NCBI GenBank assembly: GCA_015680685.1
Contig: MNCI01034097.1
Location: 1-64,000 of the forward strand
Reading direction: 5' to 3'
Source: Gnetum montanum
Taxonomy: Eukaryota; Streptophyta; Gnetopsida; Gnetales; Gnetaceae
DNA: 64,000 nucleotides
The notes below the pieces were generated by a model. The model made no database searches. It saw only the letters and a program-made list of their open reading frames with translations, and was not told the DNA's origin. Of this stretch, positions 23,221 to 33,416 are shown one piece after another; position 1 is the stretch's first letter, and each line of letters starts with the position of its first letter. Both the position numbers and the translations under genes were made by a program.

Positions 23221-24857
23221 TGTAATCACCAAAAACGTCAACGACTAGACCACCAAGGTTGACAGGTGCATAGCCTAACCTTGAATCCATGCAAGGACCT
23301 ATTGGAGGTGGATACAAGGTGCCTTAAATGGTCTTGTTGATCAAAGAGGAACTTACTAGATGTAAATGGTGCAGCATGGTTAGCCACAATGATGATGTGA
23401 AATGGTGCTAAGTGTTCAAATGGTGTTAACGATGTTAATGATGTTAATGGGTCAAGTGTAGTTAGGTTTTTCTAGAAAAAATGAGGGTTTCAACATGCAG
23501 AGATAGCCACTTGAGTCTAGTTGTAGGTGTGGCTATGTAATGAAATAGCAAAAAATGCAAATGAAATGCTAAAAATGCAAAGAGAGGGAGAGAAGCAAAA
23601 CACCACCCTAAATGGGGTTGAGCGTGGTTAATACCAAAATCGGTTAAAAGGTACATAGGGTATAACAGGCATAATGGAGAGCATATCCACAATCTCAAAG
23701 GTGTCTAGCCATGAAGACTAGTGCTCACCAAGGTGTCTATGTATGCTAGGTTGGCCATTGCGATGTACCATGGGCTACGGTGTTCTACTGGGCTACAATG
23801 GGGCTATGGTGGGGCTATAGTCATTTGCAACCTTATCAAGATGCCTCTAGTTCCCTCCTAAACACTCCTTAGGTTTGCAAGTCTATGGAGTTTAAAATGT
23901 GTCAATGCTTCAAATTTGCCAACATTGAAAACATTGATGGTGGGGGTATTTATAGGCCTAAGGTTAGCGGAAAATGCAAGATGGCTACCACATGGTAATG
24001 GGATGATTGGGACTATGCTCTCATCCAACTACACTTTGCATTGAGGGTAGCAGTGTTATGATCTGCTCTATCCTGTGAAACTCTGCAAGGCTGGGAGACT
24101 GTAACTACACTACCAATTACATGTACATGTGTTGAGAGGATTGCAATGTAATCAAAAAAATGCAACTTTGGAGGCTACACTATGGAGCTACGCTCTCCAT
24201 TGTCTTGTGTAGGGTCGAGCATAGTTACAATTTTGGGAATAAAAGAGATACAAAAAAGATGCATTTTGCTAACTATGCTTGCTAGAGGTGAGTTGGAGTT
24301 GATCTAAATGCTAGTGCTACACTGTGAAGGCCTTTGGAAGATATTCTGGCTAACTATGCTTGACTACACTCTAGACTAGGGGAGAGTGTAGTCCCACACT
24401 TAGAAATATTTTTTAACAATGGCTATGTGTTAATTGCACTCTCCATGGGAGGATGACTATGTTCATGACTAGGGGTGAGCATAGTATCAACACTTGTTAA
24501 AACTTGTAGAAACTTGCTTCTAGTTGACTCCACTTGACTATGCTTTGGGCTAGTGGAAAGCATAGTCTCAACACTTAGAAAAGTTTGCAATAGCTAACTT
24601 AACACTTAGAACATTTTGCAAAATTGGCCTTTGTGTTGACTATGCTTAACTATGCTCTAAGGTAGTGGAGATCATAGTCCCAACAGTTAGCTAAAATTTG
24701 CAAAAACTAGGCCTTCATGCTGACTACACTTGACTATGCTCTGGGGTAGTGGAGAGCATAGTCTCAACACTTAGAAAATTTTGCAAAAAATGGCCTCATG
24801 TTGACACTTAGACAAATTTTTAGTTGCATCCTGTAGTTCCAATTTGGTGGTGTTTCA
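23221..24857 (-). repeat. solo Tat LTR (G)
   Basis: It starts TGTAATCACC-AAAACGTCAACG, like the LTR of element D (TGTAGYGCC..AAAACGTTGATGG), and ends TGGTGGTGTTTCA, like D and E. Flanks are GATAT (23216-23220) and AATAT (24858-24862), a target duplication with one change. No internal sequence or second LTR is present, so it is the product of LTR-LTR recombination. A TATA box (CCTATAAATACC, minus strand) lies near 23965. Confidence 0.8.
24340..24830. repeat. tandem subrepeats with hairpins in LTR G
   Basis: Four or five diverged copies of about 115-130 bases, each with TTGACTATGCTCT...GTGGAGAGCATAGTCTCAACACTTAGAAA. GACTATGCTCT and AGAGCATAGTC are inverted copies, so each unit can fold. They lie upstream of the TATA box in the direction of transcription (the enhancer-bearing U3). 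Confidence 0.75.
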
Positions 24858-25429
24858 AATATATGTCATCATCAATAAAAGCACCTAACATCCTATTAAT
24901 AAAATATAAAATTTAAATATTCTTTAACCTTCTTCTCTCACTTTTGGCCACTTATGCCATGATCATCGGTAGGAAAAACCTTTCCAACTACTTCTACATA
25001 CTTTTTATCCTTGGATCTGCTACCATAAGCTCCTAGTGTAGTTGCACTAGTAAAAGATATACAAACACCAATAAAATATATAAAATTCAAAGACAAAGAA
25101 GACCATAAATTACATAAGTTAAAAAAATCAAATAAATTTAAAGTGACCTACTCCATCCTTTTTCTCTTCCATTATTAATGCATCTATCATTGTCTCTTAG
25201 TCATATTCATCTATGAGCATTTGATTTATCTAATCTATAGTAAGTAATGTAAAGCTCAAATCATCCAAATTTGCATTTGGAATCTCTAGACTAAGAGGCC
25301 TATCCACACTCATGTCCTTATCAACCTTGCTTCCCTTCTTCTTAGTGGATCATAGAAGCTATTTTTCCTTTTCTCTATGCTCAACCATAATTCACTCTTC
25401 AAAAATGTTTAGCACATCAATGAATCCAT
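24858..25429 (-). pseudogene. exon-like minus-strand sequence (part of possible antisense unit of C)
   Basis: The minus strand reads charged sequence in several blocks: PLSLEIPNANLDDLSFTLL, ETMIDALIMEEKKDGVG, a T-rich intron-like gap (GTCACT...TTTTACTAG), then TTLGAYGSRSKDKKYVEVV and KVFPTDDHG. The layout (short introns, acidic exons) resembles exons 5-7 of the antisense gene in D. It is cut by element D on the right and solo LTR G on the left, and continues at 44521. Confidence 0.35.
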
Positions 25430-27460
25430 TGTAGTGCCTAAAAATGTCAATGGCTGGATTACCGAGAGGTTGTCAAATGTATAGCCTAGCCCCGAGTCCA
25501 TGGAAGAGCTGTGCTGGAGAAAAACAGAAATGGCGCACCTTGTACGATCTTGTTAATCAGACAGGGACATAGGTGGTGTCTAATAATCATTTGTGAATAG
25601 TATTTTTAGAGTGTCACACATGGAAGTTAGAACGAATAGGAACGCAACACTCATAACAATAGAAGCATATCAACGTACATGCCTTAATACATAATGACAA
25701 TAGAAATAAACAAGTACATAATGGTTCAAAATATGTGCTATAGAAAAATAAAATGGGAGTTCGAGTAAGGAAATGCACCACCCCAAGATTGGGGGATGTG
25801 AATTTTGATTGAATGACGTGTACAACTGGCATAGACATAGCTAGGTAGTGAGGCAATATGGTCATAGTTTCTAGGGCACTATAGATGTGGTACTGATAGC
25901 CATGAAGGAGTTGATGCTCACTAGACTAAGAGTTGCTACACTGTGGGTGTTCAAGTGTCATGCTCAAGTGTAAGAGTGGAACGGTGATTTGGAAGGCTCT
26001 AATGATAGGATTTGTTTCTCATTGACCCTTTTCTCATCAATCTTCTGCTAAAGCCAGTTGCAAAAAAGCCAACCCTTAAAATGCTGATCACTAAGGTATT
26101 TATAGAGATAGGGTTGGGGAGAAGACATGGTTTGGATGCCACATGTCTTGGGTTCCACATAGCACAAACGTAAAGGTGTCACACTAATGTGCTACACTAT
26201 GGTGTAGTGCTACACTATAGAGGACAAGAATAGGAATCGAAAATCTTCCAAACTATGACCATATTTCCCAGACCGCATGTGCCAAAATCTAAAGAATTGT
26301 CATGTTTTTTTACAAAAAATGCCTATAATAAATATAAATTGGAGCATACGCTCAGAGTCTACATATTCCCTCCTCTTTTGATGGGGGTCAAGCATAGGGA
26401 AAACTTTGGGAATCAATAGGAGGTGCAAAAAATAAAGCAAACTACTGATCTTGTGGTAGGAGAGTTACTGGAGTAGGAATGAAGATCGATGATGAGCTCT
26501 GGAACTCTTGGGAGGCATTAGGTGAATTTTTTCAAGTGTTACACTATCTACACTACCCAGCATAATGAAGTGTAGCATCAACACTCAAAAAAAAATGGTA
26601 GTTTTGGCTTGCTATGCTATGCTATGTTGCATAGCATAGAACAATGTAGCACCCATTTTTCAATGAGTTTCATTAAAAAATAAAAACACCACTCTAAGAT
26701 TTAGCAAGGTATGCAATTTCAACAATCAAAAACTACACTTATCATGTTAAAAGAGTCTAATACTTATTAGTTTCATTCTTGAGACACTTTTAACCCTAAC
26801 ACCTCTGCTATGTTGTGCTATGTTGTGTAGTGTAGCACAATGTAGCATATAATTTTGAACAAAATTTTTACAACCTGCAATGTCTTGCCATGGGACCTTG
26901 ATCATGCTTTGAGGACAAAGCAGGACAGGTAGCCTTAGAGGTTGAAAACTTGTCAAATGTGCCTTATATGTCTATCTCAACACTTGGGAAAGTTTTAGCC
27001 CATCATGGCCTACTACGCTATCTATGCTGTACAGTGGAACATAGTGTAACAAGTCCAAAAAATAGAAAATTTGCTGAATTTTTTTGTCCATCTTGCACAC
27101 TTTTAAGAGCTTTTAGCCTGGCATCTAGGTGGATTGGCAACTAGGACATGTGTCAAGCTGGGAAAGCTAGAAAGCATAGCAAGCTTGAAGGCCTGAAAGA
27201 TAACAAATTTATTGAGCTGTACAGTCCATCCTTTGTGTCTCTTTTGTGCCAACTGGCCTTGGAAATGGGTGCTACACTAATTGTGCCAAAGAGCATAGTA
27301 GAGAAGCCTAGAAATAACTTTGTAGAAATTATGACTTCCAGGGTGTCATTCTATTTGCACAACCTAGCATGACACCACACTTAGAGAGGTTTCACCTAGG
27401 TTTCAATGCCTAGACAAATCTGATGTTGAGTCATGAGAGCCCAAAATTGATGGTGTTTCA
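25430..27460 (-). repeat. 3' LTR of element D
   Basis: 2031 bases, aligned end to end with the LTR at 42511. A TATA box (CTATAAATACC, minus strand) is near 26100. The U3 (right half) has short CTACAC / TATGCTATG subrepeats, including a perfect hairpin CTATGCTATG-TTG-CATAGCATAG near 26608. ORFs in it are chance. Confidence 0.92.
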
Positions 27461-27476
27461 CTAGCCCCTCTTTGTT
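27461..27476 (-). other. polypurine tract of element D
   Basis: Immediately upstream of the 3' LTR, the minus strand reads AACAAAGAGGGGCTAG, the plus-strand DNA primer. The same tract is found beside LTR E (AAAGAGGGGCCAA). Confidence 0.75.
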
Positions 27477-28985
27477 AATGTCTAGAGGATTTGCCCAAGA
27501 GACATCAATAAAGAATATGAAACACCATGATGAACATGACACGAACACCGTTCGTTAGTGCCTACTTAGATGATGCTTGGCCATGCTTGAGAGTGCTAAG
27601 GAAGTGAAGTATGGAAGAGAACAGGGGATAGGTTTGACAAGATGGGGTCAAGGGGCAATTGATGGAAAAGGAATAATGTAGGATGTGATGCCATGAAAAC
27701 CATTGCCATAGCATGATCCCTCATCAAAGTGCTTGTGATGGAGTTAGCATGCATAGGCATCTTTCCCTTGTGGATTTCAACATCTCATCGAAGTTCTTAG
27801 AGATGGGCAATCTAAGGTTGAGGTAGTTGCAAAGTGACAATTGTGCCATTTAACTTAGGCACTTGTCTTATCTACTCATTTTTCCTTTTCTTTCTTTTCT
27901 TCCTCTTTTTTTTGTTTATTTTATTTTTTTTTGTTTTTTTTCATTGAGAAAATGCACACCCATACCCATTTAAAGGCAACTGTGTTGTCACTATAGGACT
28001 GGTGTTTCCTCCCTAGGATGAGTTGTGTTATATCTGTGTGAGTCTTTGACCAACCTATAAAGGCTTTCCATGGGATGAGTTGCATTACATCCATCATGGG
28101 ATTAGTGATTAAGCATGGGAAAGGGTTCCATGTGCATTGGTGAAGCTTGGCAAGGGATGTCAAAAATTGTAAGGATAGGAAATAGAGGTTAGGTTAGCTA
28201 AAGGGATATTAGGGTATGCACTCTTAAGTAGCTAGACTAGCTAAAGTAGGTACATTGGAATAATGTAGTGTCTTGCTCTTGTGGTGAGATGCATTCCTGG
28301 ATGACACCATTCCAACTTTTATCTTGAAAACACAATAGAGAGAAAACTAGACAAAACAACTATCATGTGCAGTGAGGGTGAAGTTTGATCTGCTTAGGAT
28401 ACTACAAGGGCTGCAAATGTTGTGTTTGGCATGTGCAATGTCCAAATTAGGAAGGCCAATGTAGGCATCGACGATGGCAAGCTGAAAAGCTCTAGTGGCC
28501 ATACTGAAAGTGAGCACTCAAGAGGCTAGGAGTAATGGTGATGCAGGCGCTCAGGAATCCTCACCAAAGGTAGGAGCCAAGAAGTTTAGCCACAAGGTGA
28601 GAAGCCCAATGGCTGAATGATCTTTCAAACTCTAATGATGGTGAAGGCTAAAGGATGGTAACATTGTGGCTAGGACACAGTGCTTTTGGGACTCTAGCAT
28701 GAGGTTCTGATGGTGGGAGCTACAACTATGATGATTAGCAATGATGGAGGTAGCTCTGAAAGGTTAGTAAGATGTCAAATGACATCTTTGGAAGATTAGC
28801 AAGATGTCAGGGATAATGACATTGCAAATGTCCCAGAGGGTATTTCCTTGGTAGAGTGAACTTCATTCTGGAACTGTAACATCCCACCCCATCTTGCCCA
28901 AGGGGATTGACAATGGAAGATCGAAAGTATGCCTACTCACTTGTTCATAAGATCAAGTGTTGGATTAGTGATGTTCTCTTGAGAA
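27477..28985 (-). other. 3' untranslated region of element D, no gene
   Basis: Between the integrase/repeat array and the 3' LTR I see no credible coding frame. A T-rich tract (27880-27945) and scattered GATGG-rich low-complexity DNA (28500-28860) are all that stand out. Long non-coding 3' regions are usual in Tat elements. Confidence 0.5.
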
Positions 28986-29392
28986 CCTAGTTTTAGGTCT
29001 TGGTAGACTATTAGATGTGCTAGTTTAAGGTCCTAGCAAACCATGGTCTTCGTTTATGGTCTAGGCAAACCATGTTGTGCTATTTTAAGGTCCCAGCAGA
29101 CCATGATGTGCTAGTTTAAGGTCGTAATGGATGGGGGATGCCCAGTTTAAGGTCATAGAAAACCATGTCATGGATGCCAGTTTCATGTCATGGCCCAAGG
29201 ACATGCTATGCCAATTTAACATCATAGTGGATGATCTTTGCTAGTATAACGCCATAGCGGATGCTCTATGCTAGTTTTACATCATAGCAGATGCTCTGTG
29301 CCAATTTTACATCATAGTGGATGCTCTGTGCTAGTTTTATGTCATAGTGAATGCTCTATGCCAGTTTTATGTCATAGTGGATGCTTTGCTTA
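28986..29392. repeat. tandem repeat array 1 of element D (3' UTR)
   Basis: About a dozen diverged copies of roughly 28-38 bases with the core CTAGTTTAAGGTC-TAG and, in the later units, GTGGATGCTCTGTGC. The unit core is the same as in the arrays at 32975 and 38278. Tandem repeats at this place are a known habit of plant Tat elements. Confidence 0.8.
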
Positions 29393-29423
29393 CCTTACTT
29401 TCTTGTTGATGTCACACTACATG

Positions 29424-30560
29424 TTAGGCGTAGTATGGTTTCAGGTATAGGTGATTGATAAGGTTCGTGATCTCGTTGCTATCTAAGTCAACTTGCTTGA
29501 ATGCCCCATTTCCATATGCTTTCATGACCAAAAAGGCCCTCCCCAATTAGCTAAGAACTTGTTCGTAGGTTTGCAAATGGCCTTGAGGACTAGATGCCCT
29601 TTTTTGATTGGGGATTGATGCAGAATGCAATGATATTTTTGGCATTGCTTGTCTTGATAGCACTCAATACAATTAACTGTTTGGATGTAATCTTCCTCTG
29701 TAGAGTCAAGATAAATGATTCTTGACTCATTGTTTTGAGCCTCATCCATAAAGCTCAAGAGGATCATTCAGAGGGATGGGACCTACAATTCAAGAGGTAA
29801 CACCACTTTAGATCTATATACAAGACTATACAGTGTCTTACCTATGCTAGTTATGCACATTGTGCAATAGGCCCAAAGCACATAGACGATTTGCCTATGC
29901 CATCGTCGCTTGCTACTGCTAAGCATCCTTTTTATAAGGTTGACAATGGCTTTATTGGTGGCTTTTGCTTGGCTGTTTACTTGGGGATAATATGGAGACG
30001 AGAAATAATGTTGAATGCCAAAGTTTTTGCAAAAGGCTCTAGTTTCTACGCTACTGAATTAGGGCCCATTATCTGTAATGATAGTCATAGGAAGGCCAAA
30101 TTGAGTCACTATATTGTCTAAAATGAATTTACAAATTTGCTGAGATGTAGTCTTCCTAAGGGGAATAGCTTCTACCCACTTCGTGAAGTACTTAGTTGCA
30201 ATAATAATGAAACTATGCCCTACAGAAGACTTGGGTGTGATGGGCCCTATGATATCTAATCCCCAACATTGGAAAGGCCACATGATTTATGTGATATGAA
30301 ACTAAATAGGTGATACATGCATGAGGTTCCCATGGTGTTGACATACATCACATGTCCCAACCTTAGAGACATAATTGCACTCCATATAAGGCTAGTAGTA
30401 TCCTAGTCACCTAATTTTTGTTGCCATAGCCCTGGGAGTTATGTGCCCTCCACATAGTCCCTCATGAACTTGATCAACAATTTTTTATGCTTCATCACCA
30501 TTGATGCAAGTTAGCAATATCCCATCATAAGATCTATGACATAAAGCACTATCTCCTACG
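29424..30560 (-). pseudogene. pol: integrase of element D
   Basis: It reads from a zinc-binding region (about 30.35-30.5 kb) through the core: WGLDIIGPI, HSFIIIATKYFTKWVEAIP, ILDNIVTQFGLPMTIITDNGP. The third catalytic residue lies in VNSQAKATNK, where Lys replaces Glu, so strand transfer would be dead. The C-terminal domain is legible (KKGHLVLKAI, NKFLANWGGPFLVMKAYGNG, INHLYLKPYYA) with one frameshift near 29530 and a natural stop at 29424-29426. The closest relative in the window is the integrase of elements A and E. Confidence 0.9.
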
Positions 30561-31372
30561 AGGACATACTACCGTGCACATTTTTCTATTGCATCTTTTT
30601 GGGTGGATGTTAGGCCTTGTGGAGGCTCATCATGTTGAAGGTATGTTTTGATGTTATCATACCATTCTTGGGTGTGTGCCATACTTATAGACTCAATATT
30701 CATTGTATGAATGATAGGGTCAATGCATTTGACTATTGAAGTAGGTAAGGTAGCAAACATGTGTGGTGGCACGCTTAAGGCTAATGTGGCTAATGCATTG
30801 GCTATAATGTTTTCATTGCAAGGTATGTATTAAATGTCTAAGATTGTAAATTGCTTTAATAATTATTTCAATAGATCATAGTAAGGTTGTAAGTGCTTTG
30901 CCTTATAGGCATAGACTTCTATGACTTGGTTAATAAACAATTGCAAATTTCCTTGAATTGTTAAATTTTGGATCCTAACTCTTGAGCTGCTAGAATGCCC
31001 CTATAGAGACCCTCGTATTTTTCTACATTATTCATGTAAAGAAACATGAAGTGATATGTGAAAGGTCATATCTCTCCAGAAGGAAATGTGAGAATAGTAG
31101 TGGCACTACCAACTTGTGTGGTTGAGGCACTGTCAAAGTGTAGAATGACTTCAAAGTTTGCACGTATTGGGCTTATGCTACTAACATGCTTGTCTAGAAA
31201 TTTAGGTTCTATTATTGCCTAGTCATTGGTGTATGAAGTCATAAGTTACATGACTATTGCTTGACCCTTTGTAGATGATTGCGCTACATAGTGTAGCTCA
31301 AATTCTGTAGCTACTTTCATATATATTGGTTGTAATGGCCTTGAGTATGTTATTTTAGAAAATGATATTAAC
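30561..31372 (-). pseudogene. second (archaeal-type) RNase H and linker of element D
   Basis: The minus strand gives VILHFDSASTTQVGSATTI, then FLYMNNVEKYEGLYRGILAA, matching the extra RNase H of Tat elements (pattern FDGASTxxGAGA...NNVAEYEALL..L..A). The first catalytic Asp and the Glu of KYEGL are kept. The last motif is degraded. The linker to integrase (30569-30772) reads EWYDNIKTYLQHDEPPQGL, typical of the family. In such elements the extra RNase H supplements the one fused to RT in removing RNA template. Confidence 0.8.
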
Positions 31373-31660
31373 CTAGCTATGAAATAAATAGTGCCTCCAT
31401 TTTTTGAGTGCAAATACTAAAGCAAGATAATTTTTTTCTACATTGTTATATTTTTCTTCATAACCTATCAATGCATGACTTAGGTAGTAAATAGGAATTT
31501 TGGAGCCATCATCCCTCTTTTGATGAAGCAAAGTAGCAATGGATATATCTAAGGTGGAAAGATAAATGTAGAAGGGCTTATCTCTTTGGGGAGGATAAAT
31601 GGTAGGAAGATGAACAAGATCCTTTTTCAAGTTATCAAATGCTTCCTGGCATTGGTTCAT
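31373..31660 (-). pseudogene. first RNase H of element D
   Basis: An open 95-codon frame: CQEAFDNLKKDLVHLPTI (junction from the RT thumb), KPFYIYLSTLDISIATLLHQ, IYYLSHALIGYEEKYNNVEK and ALVFALKKWRHYL. This is the RNase H that normally follows Ty3 RT. The Asp of the first motif appears shifted and the Glu (VEKNYLAL) is kept. Confidence 0.85.
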
Positions 31661-32927
31661 CCACTCAAAGTTAGCTCCTTTTTTTGAATAAACGTTGCAT
31701 TGAATGCAATTTATCTGTTAACCTTGTGATAAACCTTTGTATGAATTATACCCTGCATTGCAACCCATACAACTATTTAAGGTTTGTGGATGGTGCTAAG
31801 TTGATAATGGCCTTAACTTTGTCTGGGTCTACACATATTCCTATCTCTAACACTACGAAGGCTAACATGCATCCAATTTTGACACCAAAGACATATTTTT
31901 TTGCGATTAGGTCATGCCTATGGCAATGTTGAAGGACCAGGTTTAAGTTGTTTGCATGGTCAGGAGCTTTCTTGGATTTAACTACTATATCGTCTACATA
32001 GTTGTTTAGTCATTCCAAAAGATAGTCACTAAAAATGTAAGTCATCACCTGTTGATATGTTACTTTAGCATTTTTTATTCTGAAGGGCATCATCATGTAA
32101 CAAAATGTTCCCCAAGGGGTCATGAAGGTAGTGGCAAGTTGATGTTCTGGGTTTATATGGATTTGATTGTATCCCAAGAATCCATCCATGAAGGATAATA
32201 AGGCATGGCCAACCGTAGTATCAACAAGTTAGTCAATGTTGGGTAATGGGAAATTGTCCTTAATGGTTACCTTATTCAAATCTTGGAAGTCTATACAGAT
32301 GCATATGCCCCTAGTTTTCTTGGGGACAACTACTATGTTTGATACCCAATCCACGTAATCGACCACTTGGATGAACCCAACTTGGTAAAGCTTAGTGATT
32401 TCATCGCGTACAACTAATGCAATCTCCAATTTAATTTTACAAGCTTTTTGTTTTACTACCTTGACATGTGAATCTAAGATAATATTATGGTGTATTATGC
32501 ATGGGTCTAAGCCTGACATATCTTCATAAGACCATGCAAACACTTTGACATTATCATTGTGGACTCTAGAGATATTTTGTTGAGTTTGTGGCTCTAGTAG
32601 AGAGCTAAGATTTAAACTTCTTACCTCACCTTTGCATGTGGTCATATGAATTTCTATAAGTGGATCCTTAGTTACATCACTACCTTCCAAGTCTAAGGCT
32701 TGAACCAGATGTTCTGGCCAATCTAGGGATGTTTCCAAGGATGCTATGTTGGTGTCACAAGGATGCCACTCAAATTCTACAAGCTCTATGTTCAAGCATC
32801 TCAAGAATCTACCATGGGATCCTATCAAAGTTGAAGGTGAATGGAGATCATCATGCTTGGCCATTTTCCCAAGCACTCCTACAAAATAAACAAAATATAT
32901 ATATATGAAGTGGTACCTCCTTAACAC
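31661..32927 (-). pseudogene. pol: reverse transcriptase of element D
   Basis: This is the longest surviving frame: an N-terminal extension (SPSTLIGSHGRFLRCLNIEL, LDWPEHLVQALDLEG), connection (VFAWSYEDMSGLDPCIIHHN), fingers (VVPKKTRGICICIDFQDLNK, KDNFPLPNID), then SFMDGFLGYNQI, TTFMTPWGTFCYMMMPF and the catalytic NNYVDDIVVKS. The YVDD pair is intact, unlike families B and F. The first 230 codons are open, and a stop then breaks the frame near 32230. The upstream end stops short of the tandem array at 32975; protease lies 6 kb away beyond the antisense unit. Confidence 0.92.
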
Positions 32928-32974
32928 AACAACATGAGGTTAAATGTATGCAAAGTAATTGTGCAATATTTCAA

Positions 32975-33085
32975 AATTTCCAGTTTAAAGTCTTAGTGGA
33001 TTGTAACTCTACATAAGATGCAAAACTATATTTAAAATTGCTAGTTTAAGGTCCTAGAGGACTGTAACTATGCCTAAAATATAAA
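32975..33085. repeat. tandem repeat array 2 of element D (short)
   Basis: Two or three diverged units (CCAGTTTAAAGTCTTAGTGG, GCTAGTTTAAGGTCCTAGAGG) with the core of arrays 1 and 3. It lies just upstream of the promoter of the antisense unit. Confidence 0.65.
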
Positions 33086-33185
33086 ACCTTGAGCTAATAT
33101 TAAAGGCTTAAAGTGAGGAGTTGAATTTTTTTTTGGAAATGTGTGTGCTACGCTATAGGGAAATGGGGTATCCCACGTTCAATGT

Positions 33186-33297
33186 AGGACATGGGATGTT
33201 CCATGTTATATGTGGGACATAGGACATTCTATGTTATGCACAGGACATGGGACATCCTAGCAAAGTAACATGTCATGTAACCCTAAAGGGTATAAAT
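33186..33297 (+). promoter_or_regulatory. promoter of the antisense unit: direct repeats and TATA box
   Basis: TATAAAT at 33291-33297 (context GGGTATAAATAAGGG) points rightward, against element D. Just upstream are three diverged direct repeats of about 25-30 bases built on GGACATGGGACATTCCATG (33186-33258), the layout of enhancer motifs. The first good start codon is 120 bases downstream. This is internal to the element and not part of an LTR. Confidence 0.55.
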
Positions 33298-33416
33298 AAG
33301 GGTTTATCCATGGTAAACCTTTCATTTTCACAATCAGAGCTAATGACCCAGAGCGTAACGCAGTTTAGGAAAGAGAGTGTAGCACTTGTAGAGTGTAACC
33401 ACTAACATGCCAGGAC

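Noticed and set aside
23380-23455. CRISPR-like short repeats (GATGTTAATG)
   Set aside because: Plant sequence; simple tandem repeat of 9-12 bases without spacers.
23129-23698. Short minus-strand frames at the left end of solo LTR G
   Set aside because: They cross the LTR boundary or lie in LTR sequence.
25614-25865. Open frames inside LTRs of element D (also 42661-42903, 26747-27372, 43014-43238)
   Set aside because: They occur in parallel in both LTRs only because the LTRs are copies; no coding constraint visible.
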